From Chryseobacterium gleum (lineage in GTDB: Bacteria > Bacteroidota > Bacteroidia > Flavobacteriales > Weeksellaceae), in contig NZ_LR134289.1 in NCBI RefSeq assembly GCF_900636535.1, forward strand, positions 1,612,001 through 1,676,000: a stretch of DNA of 64,000 bases. Reading direction: 5' to 3'. The translations under genes and the position numbers were made by a program. This document shows positions 25,697-34,977 of this stretch, one piece after another. A model generated the notes under the pieces. That model was not told the DNA's origin and did not search any database. It was given only the letters and a program-made list of their open reading frames with translations. The first letter of the stretch is position 1, and each line of letters starts with the position of its first letter.

Positions 25697-26050
25697 ATGA
25701 ATGCTTTTATAAAACAAACCGGGCAAAGATGGCTAGCCGGTGCAGTTAAAAATCCAAAAAGATTCTATATGTATTCAATGATTTTTCTTTCGGTTTCTTT
25801 CACTGGCTCGCTGATACAGGGAATTTTCTTTCCTTCTGATACCTCATTTAAAATAAAGCCCCCTGTTCTTTATTCCAACAAGGTCGTCAGTCAGAATCCT
25901 ATTTCAGTCCAACATAAAGAAATGGAAAAGATTGTTGGCGAACTCAAATTACTAAAAACTAAGAGGGATGGGAATGCCTTACAAAAAGAGGATAGCTTGA
26001 GAATAGAGTTTCTCTTTAACCGATACCAGCAATTGAAAGATGGCCGGTAG
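25697..26050 (+). CDS. Small tra membrane protein in the TraL position
   Basis: This 117-residue protein has one membrane segment at about residues 25-45 (MIFLSVSFTGSLIQGIFF) after a basic cytoplasmic start. A periplasmic helical tail (EMEKIVGELKLLKTKRDG) follows. The position between traK and traM corresponds to traL in CTnDOT-like elements, and size and topology agree, but I cannot confirm homology by eye. It probably helps link TraK to the TraM core. Confidence 0.6.
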   Translation: MNAFIKQTGQRWLAGAVKNPKRFYMYSMIFLSVSFTGSLIQGIFFPSDTSFKIKPPVLYSNKVVSQNPISVQHKEMEKIVGELKLLKTKRDGNALQKEDSLRIEFLFNRYQQLKDGR

Positions 26051-26084
26051 CACCGGAGGCAATTTATTTAAAAATTAAAACGCA

Positions 26085-27287
26085 ATGAAGAAAATTAATT
26101 TCAAACAGAAAAAATACGTGCTGCCGCTTTTGGCGCTGCCTTTCCTGCTTCTTTTCGGCTATGTCGGGGTGCAGCTTACTAAAGAGAATAAACCCAAAGA
26201 CAAACCCAAAGAGCTTTCCCTTTCACTGGGAGAAACCAAGGATTCTATTATGAATAAGAATGACGCTTACGACGCATTTTTCAAAAAAGATGACAACCGG
26301 ACAATGCTCGAAGGACTGGATAAGGAACAAGATAGCTTACTAAGCTATGATGATCAGTTGTCATTAGCACAAAAGAGAAAAATTGATTCCCTTAAAGCGG
26401 TGTCATCAAGGCAGAGCCGATATCAGGCCAAAGCAAACCCTTCATCATATTATGATCCAAAGCAGCATAATGAGGATAAAGATTTCAAAAGGTCTTCTGA
26501 AATTATCAGGATGCTGAATGATAAATATTATGGCAAATCAGAAACCAGCCACTCAACTGAAAATTCTAAAGGGACAAACAATGTCCAACCTGACCCTGTT
26601 AAATACCTGAAGCAGCAAATGCTCGTGATGGATTCCCTGGAAAAAGCCAGAGATCCAGAATATCAAAGCAAATTGGCAGCGGAACAAAGGCTCAAAGCCA
26701 ATAAGGAAAAGATGGAAGAGTTTCTGAATTCCACATTTAATGTCAGCAAATCAGGAATTAACAGCGTGTTCAATGCTTTTTATAAAGAAAAGGAAAACAG
26801 CTTCATCAAGGCTGTTATTGACGAAAACAATAAAGGTTTTCTCGGCAGCAGGATAAGGTTCCGCTTATTGGAAGACATTTTTGTGGGCAAGCGGAAAATC
26901 AGTAAAGGCTCCATACTTTATGGACAGATCTCCGGATTTTCGATGCAAAGAGTTGATCTTAAAATTATATCTGTATTTACCAACGGTGAAATTTTTCCTG
27001 TCAATCTCTCCATCTACGATGTGGACGGAATGAAGGGTCTCTATGTACCGCAAAGCGTTTTCCGGGATATGATCCGGGAAATGGGAAGCAACTCGGTTCA
27101 GGGAACCCAAATGGATGTGGGCGGACAGGGATTCTTTACAAGCATCGGTTCCAAATTATTCACTTCCACCTCTAAATCAATAGCCAATCTAATCAAAACC
27201 AATAAAGCGAAACTAAAATACAACTCTTATGTATTCCTGATTGACGAAAAACAACTTAAAGATTCGCAAAACCAGCAAAATAAATAA
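26085..27287 (+). CDS. traM: TraM, VirB10-like core channel protein
   Basis: This 400-residue protein has a short cytoplasmic start, one membrane helix (VLPLLALPFLLLFGYVGVQL) and a long charged, probably flexible periplasmic segment with Asp, Lys and Ser runs. The C-terminal domain of about 170 residues is conserved in Bacteroidota TraM proteins: FIKAVIDENNKGFLGSRIRF, then RKISKGSILYGQISGFS and NLSIYDVDGMKGLYVP. This domain occupies the place of VirB10, which spans both membranes in other systems. The gene ends 4 bases before traN. Confidence 0.85.
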   Translation: MKKINFKQKKYVLPLLALPFLLLFGYVGVQLTKENKPKDKPKELSLSLGETKDSIMNKNDAYDAFFKKDDNRTMLEGLDKEQDSLLSYDDQLSLAQKRKIDSLKAVSSRQSRYQAKANPSSYYDPKQHNEDKDFKRSSEIIRMLNDKYYGKSETSHSTENSKGTNNVQPDPVKYLKQQMLVMDSLEKARDPEYQSKLAAEQRLKANKEKMEEFLNSTFNVSKSGINSVFNAFYKEKENSFIKAVIDENNKGFLGSRIRFRLLEDIFVGKRKISKGSILYGQISGFSMQRVDLKIISVFTNGEIFPVNLSIYDVDGMKGLYVPQSVFRDMIREMGSNSVQGTQMDVGGQGFFTSIGSKLFTSTSKSIANLIKTNKAKLKYNSYVFLIDEKQLKDSQNQQNK

Positions 27288-27291
27288 TATA

Positions 27292-28158
27292 ATGAAAACC
27301 TTATTGTACAGCCTATTACTATTGACAACGCAAATTGTAACAGCGCAGACTGCGACTACTGAACAAATTATTTCTGAACTGCCGGAACTGGAGATCACGG
27401 AGGGCATCAATCTTCATATGATCTCTCCGGAGCCCATTCAGTATGTTGATCTATCTACCGATAAACTGACGGGCGATCTCCCGGCTAACAATATCGCCAG
27501 AATTAAAATTACCGACAACACTATCTCCGAAAAGGATAAAAAGAAACAAAACATTTCTTTTTTCAGCGGAGATACGGTGGGAATCATCACTGTTGTCGGG
27601 CAGTCCTTCATTGCACAGTACAAAGCAGTGTATAGAAACCAGGATAATCTCAATACGATAACCAATATCCACATTCAACCAGAAGCGATGCAGCCCATCG
27701 AGTTCGATAAAATGACTTTCTCAAACGGTGAACTGAGGAAATTTGCAATGGATATTATTCAGAATAAGGCTGAAAAAAATCCGCTCAGGAAAGAAAAAAA
27801 TCTTAATCTCAGCATGCAGCTGAATAACGTCTACGTCGTTGGCGACTATATTTTTCTTGATATGACTTTTAAAAACAGTTCCAAGCTGAGCTATGACCTG
27901 GAAGACCTCAAATTCTCCATTGAGGATAAAAAGATTCATAAAGCGACCAACAATCAAAGCATCGAGATGACACCTGTCTTCCGGCTAAATCCTCAAAAGC
28001 ACTTCAGGAAAAACCTCAGAAATATATATGTATTTAAAAAGTTCACCTATCCGAACTCCAAGGTTATGGTGATACGCTTAATTGAGGAACAGCTCTCCGG
28101 AAGGACTATTGAAATGAAGATCAATTATTCAGATATTCTTAAAGCTGACACTTTTTAA
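27292..28158 (+). CDS. traN: TraN, DUF4138 VirB9-like outer-membrane core protein
   Basis: From ATG 27292 the protein has 288 residues and a signal peptide (LLYSLLLLTTQIVTAQ). The beta-rich mature part contains LHMISPEPIQYVDLSTD near the start and QLNNVYVVGDYIFLDMTFKN later, both typical of TraN/DUF4138 proteins of Bacteroidota conjugative transposons. TraN works with TraM at the outer membrane, like VirB9 with VirB10. An upstream in-frame extension to 27241 would overlap traM and has no signal, so the ATG at 27292 is preferred. An unknown membrane protein follows after 9 bases. Confidence 0.85.
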   Translation: MKTLLYSLLLLTTQIVTAQTATTEQIISELPELEITEGINLHMISPEPIQYVDLSTDKLTGDLPANNIARIKITDNTISEKDKKKQNISFFSGDTVGIITVVGQSFIAQYKAVYRNQDNLNTITNIHIQPEAMQPIEFDKMTFSNGELRKFAMDIIQNKAEKNPLRKEKNLNLSMQLNNVYVVGDYIFLDMTFKNSSKLSYDLEDLKFSIEDKKIHKATNNQSIEMTPVFRLNPQKHFRKNLRNIYVFKKFTYPNSKVMVIRLIEEQLSGRTIEMKINYSDILKADTF

Positions 28159-28167
28159 AACTTAATT

Positions 28168-28605
28168 ATGGAGGTGTCTATTAGTTTAGAGCAAATGGTG
28201 AATGCTTTTTTTTATCTGATAATGGTGACTTCTGTAATTGTTTATGCCATACTGATTAATTCAATGATTAAAGGAAACAAGGAACGTGATGTCTTCCTTG
28301 ATAGATTTAAACTGAAATATCAGGAGCAGCAAAATCAATTAAAGAACCTTGATCAAGATTACAGATATCTAAGAAAATTTTATGAATCAATTGAGAAGTT
28401 TAGCGAAGAAGCCAGCCGGTTTTATATTGTTGAGAAGACGGAAAAGCGAGCACAAGAATTAGTTGATCAGTTAAGTCGGTTGGACGAGAGCCTTATAGAA
28501 ATGCAGAAACAACATGAAAACATGTTTAAAAAACAGCAGAAGCTGCATCGTGATTTACTTACGGAACACAAATTACTGAACGAATACTTTAATAACTATT
28601 CCTAA
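28168..28605 (+). CDS. Uncharacterised membrane protein with long coiled coil, between traN and coupling protein
   Basis: This 145-residue protein has one N-terminal membrane segment (VNAFFYLIMVTSVIVYAILI), then about 110 residues that are strongly charged with heptad spacing (LKNLDQDYRYLRKFYESIEK and SRLDESLIEMQKQHENMFKK), a likely long cytoplasmic coiled coil. It sits between the last channel gene and the coupling protein, sharing a stop/start base with the latter. Its layout would suit an adaptor between channel and coupling protein. I recognise no family. Confidence 0.6.
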   Translation: MEVSISLEQMVNAFFYLIMVTSVIVYAILINSMIKGNKERDVFLDRFKLKYQEQQNQLKNLDQDYRYLRKFYESIEKFSEEASRFYIVEKTEKRAQELVDQLSRLDESLIEMQKQHENMFKKQQKLHRDLLTEHKLLNEYFNNYS

Positions 28606-30599
28606 TGCAAGAACAACAACATCAGATCAAGATCTACGGATTCCTGCAAAAGGCAGTCTATGCAGTCGTTGCACTGGATTGTACTTCGCTTTTTTACATG
28701 AGTGCTAATGTCCCGGTGGTCTCCAATCTATTGAAGAACTTCTCGAAAATGAGCTTTATTTATCCACCGGTAAATGCTAAAATAGCCACCTTTATTCTGA
28801 TCGGGCTTGTTGCCATCGGGACCAGGGCAAAGAAAAAGAAAGATCTCAATATCGCCACGGAAATTGTCGTTCCAATGGTAACTGGATTAATGATGATGTT
28901 GGCGTCACTAATTTGGCAGGAAGAAGCAGGGAATACAAAACTTCCAAAAGTACTTCCCGGACTCAACCTATTCCAAGTCATCTATGCGGTTCTTTCTTTT
29001 ATAGGAGCTGTTATCCTTCAGATGGGAGCTGATAGCATTTCTAAACTAGTACAGCAGAAAATAGGAAAAGATAGATGGAACATTGTGGAAGAAAGTTTTG
29101 ACCAGAATAAGGAGATGGTTAACACTGATACAAGTATCAATATTCCATATTTTTTCAGATATAATAATAAAACTTATAATGGTTATATCAATATTGATCC
29201 TTTTAGGGGTACTATTGTAATCGGAGTACCCGGTTCTGGAAAATCTTTTGGAGTGATCAATCCGGCGATTCGTCAGATGATCGCTAAAGGTTTCTGCCTC
29301 TGTATTTATGATTTTAAATTTCCGGACCTGGCGCAGATTGCCTATTATCATTATCTATTGAAAAAAAGTAAGCAATCTGATTACAATTATAGTTTCCACA
29401 TCATCAACCTGAATGAAGTCGAAAGATCAAAAAGGGTTAATCCTTTTCATAAAAAGTATATCCAGACTTTGGCAGAAGCTCAGGAAATGGCAGAATCAAT
29501 GGTTTCCTCACTCCAAAAAGGAGGAAGCAGCTCCGGTGGAGGATCAGACGCGTTCTTTACCCAATCAGCAATCAACTTTCTGTCATCCTGTATTTATTTC
29601 TTTGCCACGCTTGAAAACGGAAAATATTCGGACCTGCCACATATTCTTTCATTTATGAACCGCAGCTATCAAGAGATCTTTGATACGTTGTTTACCAATG
29701 AAGAAATTGGCTCATTGCTTTCACCCTTCAAAACGGCTTACGACAACAAAGCTTTTGATCAGCTGGAAGGGCAGATTGGAACTTTAAAGATCTTCCTTTC
29801 AAGGTTGGCTACCAAAGAAAGCTTTTGGGTTTTTTCGGGCGATGAAGTTGAATTGAAAATTACCGACAGAGAAAATCCGTCCATTCTTATTTTAGCATCT
29901 GATCCCGGAACACAGGATATCAATTCTGCTTTATATTCTTCAATTCTGAATAGAACGCTGCGCCTGATCAATTCGAAGCATAATCTCCAGGGAGGAATTA
30001 TTGCAGATGAGTTCCCAACCATTTATATCCATAAAATCGATAATGTGGTTGCAACGGCTCGGAGCAACAGGGTTGCCGTGTTACTTGGCCTACAGGAAAT
30101 TCCACAGCTAAGACAGTTCTATAAAAAGGAGGTGGCGGATACCATTTCTGCCATTGTCGGAAATATAATTTCAGGTTCCGCCAGAGATAAAAATACATTG
30201 GATTGGCTGGAAAAACTATTCGGAAAGATCAAACAGAAATCGTATTCCCAGTCCATATCACAACAGGGAACGACGACCAGCATCAATGAGAAGATGGATA
30301 ACATGATACCTGCAGGAAAGATTGCAGCGTTGAAGACCGGTGAAATGGTAGGGATGATTGCACAGGGTGAATTAAACGATACAGATGAATATAAAACATC
30401 TGCGATTCACGGAAAAATTAATCTGGATATGAAGACCATCAAAAAAGAGAAACATAATTACGTTGCAATGCCGGTCTATTATTCATTTCTGGATAAAAAA
30501 GGTAAGAACCGTAAAGAGGAAATACTGATGTCCAATTTCAGGAGGATCAATCGGGAAGTCGAACTTATTGTCAATGAACATATAAAAACAGCATCATGA
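28605..30599 (+). CDS. Type IV coupling protein (VirD4/TraD-like)
   Basis: This 664-residue ATPase links the relaxosome to the channel. At least two N-terminal membrane segments are visible (KIATFILIGLVAIGTRA and VIYAVLSFIGAVILQMG). The motor domain has Walker A GVPGSGKS at residues 207-214 and Walker B GGIIADEFPT with Asp468 and Glu469. Typical coupling-protein text lies between and after them: VVATARSNRVAVLLGLQEI and IVGNIISGSA. Bacteroidota elements often call this gene mobC or traG by position. It overlaps the peptidase gene downstream by four bases. Confidence 0.9.
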   Translation: MQEQQHQIKIYGFLQKAVYAVVALDCTSLFYMSANVPVVSNLLKNFSKMSFIYPPVNAKIATFILIGLVAIGTRAKKKKDLNIATEIVVPMVTGLMMMLASLIWQEEAGNTKLPKVLPGLNLFQVIYAVLSFIGAVILQMGADSISKLVQQKIGKDRWNIVEESFDQNKEMVNTDTSINIPYFFRYNNKTYNGYINIDPFRGTIVIGVPGSGKSFGVINPAIRQMIAKGFCLCIYDFKFPDLAQIAYYHYLLKKSKQSDYNYSFHIINLNEVERSKRVNPFHKKYIQTLAEAQEMAESMVSSLQKGGSSSGGGSDAFFTQSAINFLSSCIYFFATLENGKYSDLPHILSFMNRSYQEIFDTLFTNEEIGSLLSPFKTAYDNKAFDQLEGQIGTLKIFLSRLATKESFWVFSGDEVELKITDRENPSILILASDPGTQDINSALYSSILNRTLRLINSKHNLQGGIIADEFPTIYIHKIDNVVATARSNRVAVLLGLQEIPQLRQFYKKEVADTISAIVGNIISGSARDKNTLDWLEKLFGKIKQKSYSQSISQQGTTTSINEKMDNMIPAGKIAALKTGEMVGMIAQGELNDTDEYKTSAIHGKINLDMKTIKKEKHNYVAMPVYYSFLDKKGKNRKEEILMSNFRRINREVELIVNEHIKTAS

Positions 30600-31435
30600 A
30601 ATCAATAGCTAGAAATTTTTTAACAGGATTGATTTTTTCTTTTCATCTGTCCATGTTTGGTCAGTTCAATACACTTACACCTGTATTGCCAAAGAAAACA
30701 GACAATTCAATAACAGACAGGTACATTCGAGATATCAATGAATCAAAACAAAAAAACGGCAAAAAATTTTGGAAGAATATTTTTCACAGTAATAGCAGGT
30801 CAGAGCTGAAAAAAGAACTGGACTCCTTAAAAGCTATCATCAAAGAAAGTTCAGAAGTAAATCGAAATAAATGGAATATGCAAAAAATAAAAGATTCACT
30901 GATTTTACAGCTTCATAGTCAAACTGTTAATGTTGAACAAAAAAGGTCTTTATCAATCACAAAAAAGGCTTTTGAAAATGGCTCTAAAGAATTAGCATTC
31001 TCCAAAATAGCGATGCCATTGAGCCGTGAAATTTCTATTGCATCCCCGTATGGAACAAGAATGCATCCGGTATTCGGAACAGCCAGAATACATAATGGCA
31101 TTGACTTAAAAGCCCATTACGAGAATGTATATGCCGTAATGGACGGTATGGTTACTGAAACGGGCTGGGACAGTAAAGGAGGAGGTAATTTTATTAAAGT
31201 AAAGCATTACGGCCGTTTTGAAACGGCTTACCTACATCTTTCGGAAATCTACTACAGAGCCGGAGAATTGGTGAAAGCCGGATACATCATCGCAAAAAGC
31301 GGTAATTCCGGAAACTCTACCGGAGCGCACCTGCACTTTTCCGTCAGGGAAAATGGAAAGTACATAAACCCTGGACATTTTCTCAATGACCTCATCAAAG
31401 CTGATCAGTTGCTTGCTGCATCGTATCAGAACTAA
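30596..31435 (+). CDS. M23-family peptidoglycan endopeptidase of the transfer region
   Basis: This 279-residue secreted protein has a signal peptide (FLTGLIFSFHLSMFGQ), a charged helical linker, and a C-terminal M23 (lysostaphin-type) domain beginning SPYGTRMHPVFGTARIHNG. Zinc ligands are His166 and Asp170 in HNGID, and the HxH pair is His245 and His247 in GAHLHFSVREN. It probably opens the cell wall locally so that the transfer channel can cross it, a role often filled by a lytic enzyme in conjugation systems. Its ATG overlaps the coupling protein stop. Catalytic residues all appear intact. Confidence 0.9.
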   Translation: MKSIARNFLTGLIFSFHLSMFGQFNTLTPVLPKKTDNSITDRYIRDINESKQKNGKKFWKNIFHSNSRSELKKELDSLKAIIKESSEVNRNKWNMQKIKDSLILQLHSQTVNVEQKRSLSITKKAFENGSKELAFSKIAMPLSREISIASPYGTRMHPVFGTARIHNGIDLKAHYENVYAVMDGMVTETGWDSKGGGNFIKVKHYGRFETAYLHLSEIYYRAGELVKAGYIIAKSGNSGNSTGAHLHFSVRENGKYINPGHFLNDLIKADQLLAASYQN

Positions 31436-31466
31436 AAAATACAGTCAACAATAAAAATATCATATT

Positions 31467-32162
31467 ATGCAACATCACAATCTACCGACTGAAGACCTCA
31501 AAACCTACGGCATCATTGACGAAGACCTGACATTTTCAAAAAAATTAAGTGCTGATGATGTCCAGAAGTTTTTGAGTGGTTATACGATAGTCGCTGACAA
31601 CAATAAGAATCGTGCTACTTTTCAGCTCACCGACAATAATACCCAACTGAAGGTTATCTTTCTTGAAAGGGACAAAAGCCTCTCGGAAATTCTCAGAAAC
31701 AGCAAAGAAAAAGTTCAATACACAGACATCAAAGACTTAACAAAATCACCGGACAAATGGAATATAGAAAAAAAGGCTTTCATTTTCGATAAGGAAAATG
31801 AGAAAATAGTGGAATTCGATTTTATTAAAAATGCCGCCTCACTCACAGCTATAATCGCAGATAAAAAGGACATTCAGGAATTAAATCGCTATAAAATTGA
31901 ACTGCAAAAGCTTAAAAACTTCCTCTACGACAAAATTGACCAACACCCTCAGATTGCTAAAGAAATCTCAAATGATATGAATATCGTTTCCAGAGAGATC
32001 GATTCCGTAAACAACATATCTGGTGATGAGAAGCAAATGGCTAAAAGTGGTAATTCTAAAATCGAGCTTAATGTCAACGATAAAGATCTATACGAAGATG
32101 CCAATCAAATGATAGAGGATGAGGAACAACAGCAAGAAGAAAAACGGAAGTTTAAAAGATAA
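31467..32162 (+). CDS. Uncharacterised element protein, DUF3945-like
   Basis: This 231-residue protein has no signal or membrane segment. The N-terminal part has KKLSADDVQKFLSGYTIV followed by RATFQLTDNNTQLKVIF, a pattern reminiscent of the DUF3945/DUF4099 repeats in large Bacteroidota mobile-element proteins. A helical middle (LNRYKIELQKLKNFLYDKI) and an acidic, glutamine-rich end (DEEQQQEEKRKFKR) follow. It is a probable cytoplasmic accessory factor carried by the element. The similarity is weak and recalled from memory. Confidence 0.5.
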   Translation: MQHHNLPTEDLKTYGIIDEDLTFSKKLSADDVQKFLSGYTIVADNNKNRATFQLTDNNTQLKVIFLERDKSLSEILRNSKEKVQYTDIKDLTKSPDKWNIEKKAFIFDKENEKIVEFDFIKNAASLTAIIADKKDIQELNRYKIELQKLKNFLYDKIDQHPQIAKEISNDMNIVSREIDSVNNISGDEKQMAKSGNSKIELNVNDKDLYEDANQMIEDEEQQQEEKRKFKR

Positions 32163-32214
32163 ACCTAACATAACCTTCTGCTTTCTATATCAAGTCATAA
32201 AATATAAATATTAA

Positions 32215-34230
32215 ATGGATTTATTTGAAGATTACGACCTACTGCCCGAAGAGTTAAAAGCAGTCTGTGGCCATTGGCAGGAAAAAGCCGCCCACTTAGG
32301 ACTCGATTATAATGATTGCAAAGCTTTTCAGGAAGAATGCGAGGCTATCGGTTATACCTTTGATTATGGCCTGGATGCGGAGCCGTTTGATTTGCGGCCT
32401 ATGAATATTGAAAAACAGGACTTTTATACTAATCAAGATCAAACGCCTGCAGCAATTACAAATGCCCTAAACTGGTACGCTAAATACATTACTCCCCTAA
32501 CACGTGCCTATAAGGATTTTGTAAAAGAAATGGAAAATACTTCTCCGGAAATATTTTTCCATGATGGTGAGCGGAAATTTTCTGATCGCGAGAAAAAATT
32601 TATGCAGATTCATTCTCAAAAGAATAGAGGAACTGATAACGAAGCAGATAAACAAAAATTCCTCTCCGATGTCTGGGCTAAAGAATTGAGCAAGAAGACT
32701 GAACTGAGTAGTGGTTTGACCTATACGCAAATTGATGAAAAACAGGCTCATCATTACCGCATTTTTGAAGCCGAGCTAAAAAGGTCGGGAATGGATTCTG
32801 TCGCACGTCCGTATGAGACAAACTGGGATGAAAATATGATTTCGGCGTCAGATCTTCCGGAAGGCTGGATGTGGAATGATTATGATGATGGAAGTGGTTC
32901 CCTTAGGAGTCCAGATGGTCATAGCTATTACAGCTATGACCTTCAAACCCAGGAATGTCGATCACCTTATGGCAATAATGAATGGATAAGTATGAAGGAT
33001 TTTTATGATGTTCCAAAAAGTTTGGACGAATTTAAACGCGATGCCGAAAAGGACTTAAAGGAATCAGCAGCTCAAAATAATCTCTCTCCAAAACTTTCCG
33101 AAGAGGAGAAAAGAAACCTACTTAATTATAGGATATTAAAAAAGGAAAACGAATTCATACTGGACAACTTAGAGATTACGGCAGACCAAAGAAAAGCTTA
33201 TGCAGAACAAGAGGAATTCGGAACAACAGATGGAGATTATACCCTTACAGAACACCAACTGGACAAAATCCCGGATGTCATCGAAGGTCATGTGATGTCA
33301 AAAAATGACAAATATGAGTTAGCTTATGGAGTATTGGAAAGAACACTATATGGCGTTTCGTATGAATTATTGGAAAGCGGCGAAATCCTTAATATTTATA
33401 TGGACGAAGATGCTTTTCCACAGTACAGAATATTAACAACGAATGATATAAAATTTAACAATCAAAATCCAAACATGATGGAAACACAAAAAGATTTCGA
33501 CCAGGTACAGTACCTGAAAGACCAGATGAAATACCTTGGCTTCGGTGAAGGTGAACAACTTCACAAAGATCTTGAAAAGGGGATCAATGCTAAAGAACAG
33601 CAGTTTGAAATAAAAACAGGTTCGGACAAAGCCTCACCTGGAAACCATGTTGACTTTACATTGAAATTCAACAAAACCGAAAGAGGCGGAATTTTCCTCA
33701 ATTCATATCAGGCAACATTGACCAATGAGAACAATGAAGAGCGCTCTCACAATTTTCCGGTGAGCAGGGAAAGCAGCTTTACGGCGAAGGAAGCCATTAA
33801 TCTTCTGGAAGGACGAAGTGTGAAGATTGAATTTCTTAATCCTAAAACCGACCAGGTAGAACCTGCCTTTGTTCAATTTGACTTCAATCAGCCCAAAACC
33901 GATAAAGGAAACTACCTTTTCCAGAATTTCTACAAAAAATATGGTGTAGACACCGATAAGATAGCCGACAAAGCTGGCCTTATTTTCGATAAGCCGGAAT
34001 GGAAAGAAACTGCCATAAAATCCTTGGAGAAAGGGAATATAGTCAAAGTAAAGTTTAAGCAGGATGATTCTGTCATAGAAGGAAAAGCTATTCTTGATCC
34101 CCAGAATAGAAACCTTAAACTCTATGACAATGATATGAATCGGCTTAACAGCAATAAGCCATTGGAAGGTTTAGAACAGGATAATAAGCACGAAAAAAAC
34201 AATGTGAAAGAGCAAAGTATTAAAAGATAA
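32215..34230 (+). CDS. Large uncharacterised element accessory protein
   Basis: This 671-residue soluble protein looks modular. The start is acidic. A Trp/Tyr/Gly-rich segment lies near residue 220 (WMWNDYDDGSGSLRSPDGH). A charged middle follows. The C-terminal 200 residues run from LKDQMKYLGFGEGEQL through FLNSYQATLTNEN and FTAKEAINLLEGRSVKIEF to a strand-rich end. From memory, the C-terminal part resembles conserved proteins found on Bacteroidota conjugative elements, but I know no function for it. It may be one of the large polyvalent proteins that move with conjugative DNA. The hairpin at 34252-34284 ends the gene. Confidence 0.55.
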   Translation: MDLFEDYDLLPEELKAVCGHWQEKAAHLGLDYNDCKAFQEECEAIGYTFDYGLDAEPFDLRPMNIEKQDFYTNQDQTPAAITNALNWYAKYITPLTRAYKDFVKEMENTSPEIFFHDGERKFSDREKKFMQIHSQKNRGTDNEADKQKFLSDVWAKELSKKTELSSGLTYTQIDEKQAHHYRIFEAELKRSGMDSVARPYETNWDENMISASDLPEGWMWNDYDDGSGSLRSPDGHSYYSYDLQTQECRSPYGNNEWISMKDFYDVPKSLDEFKRDAEKDLKESAAQNNLSPKLSEEEKRNLLNYRILKKENEFILDNLEITADQRKAYAEQEEFGTTDGDYTLTEHQLDKIPDVIEGHVMSKNDKYELAYGVLERTLYGVSYELLESGEILNIYMDEDAFPQYRILTTNDIKFNNQNPNMMETQKDFDQVQYLKDQMKYLGFGEGEQLHKDLEKGINAKEQQFEIKTGSDKASPGNHVDFTLKFNKTERGGIFLNSYQATLTNENNEERSHNFPVSRESSFTAKEAINLLEGRSVKIEFLNPKTDQVEPAFVQFDFNQPKTDKGNYLFQNFYKKYGVDTDKIADKAGLIFDKPEWKETAIKSLEKGNIVKVKFKQDDSVIEGKAILDPQNRNLKLYDNDMNRLNSNKPLEGLEQDNKHEKNNVKEQSIKR

Positions 34231-34251
34231 TAATACCTGATCATTATCTGA

Positions 34252-34284
34252 AGGCGGTAAGTCTGATGATTTGCCGCTTTTTTT
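34252..34284 (+). terminator. Intrinsic terminator after the 671-residue protein gene
   Basis: A 7-bp stem, GCGGTAA with TTGCCGC (one G-T pair), closes a 10-base loop and is followed by seven T. It separates the transfer operon from the lipoprotein and methylase-helicase genes. Confidence 0.8.
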
Positions 34285-34296
34285 AAATCAAACAAG

Positions 34297-34977
34297 ATGA
34301 AATTAAAATTGACACTATTATCCGCAGCACTTTTATTTGGTTTAATTTCCTGTCATAAAGAAATAAAATCCGAAAAAGGAGGAATCGACATTATTTCGAA
34401 TGTCTACTTTGATGCGTCTAAAGGACTGGATCAAATGCAGAGCTTTCATATCTCTAAAATGAGCTATTCGTTAGAAGGTCTGATCGAGATTGTTCCGGAC
34501 CGCTCATTTCCTGAAATCAATAAGCAGCTATTTCTGATCATAGATTCTATGTATTATCCATTGGATTCCGAAAGAAAGACTGCTATACTTTCAGAGATCG
34601 GGCTCAAACAAAAACCGCTATCGGTATTTGATAAGAAAGCAGGTGCTGTATTTTCAAAAGAATGGATTCCGAATTACAGGAACAGAAGAAAATTATCTGA
34701 CACCATTTTGTTTGGGAAACAATACAAGCGTTTCGAGATCAATTCTCCCTGGAACTATACTAGGTTTTATGTTTACCCTACTGACACTATCCTACCCTAT
34801 TCACTGTACAAGCATGCGGAAAAGGATTATTGCGGCAGGATTGAACGTATTGATTCTTACAATAAGAAGACTGATATTTTCGTAACCCTTCAACTCATTA
34901 CGAGAAAAGACTGGGATCCGGAGGCTAAAGAACTATTTGAATTTAATCAATTTGTAAATCAAAGTAAGAATGATTGA
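34297..34977 (+). CDS. Element-encoded lipoprotein, function unknown
   Basis: This 226-residue protein has a signal peptide and a lipobox ending LFGLISC, Cys19, followed by HKEIKSEKGG. The mature part is mixed helix and strand, with many aromatic residues (WIPNYRNRRKL and FEINSPWNYTRFYVYP). I recognise no domain. It overlaps the methylase-helicase gene by eight bases, which hints at linked expression. A lipoprotein in an element could take part in surface exclusion or mating-pair stability, but nothing in the sequence shows this. Confidence 0.6.
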   Translation: MKLKLTLLSAALLFGLISCHKEIKSEKGGIDIISNVYFDASKGLDQMQSFHISKMSYSLEGLIEIVPDRSFPEINKQLFLIIDSMYYPLDSERKTAILSEIGLKQKPLSVFDKKAGAVFSKEWIPNYRNRRKLSDTILFGKQYKRFEINSPWNYTRFYVYPTDTILPYSLYKHAEKDYCGRIERIDSYNKKTDIFVTLQLITRKDWDPEAKELFEFNQFVNQSKND

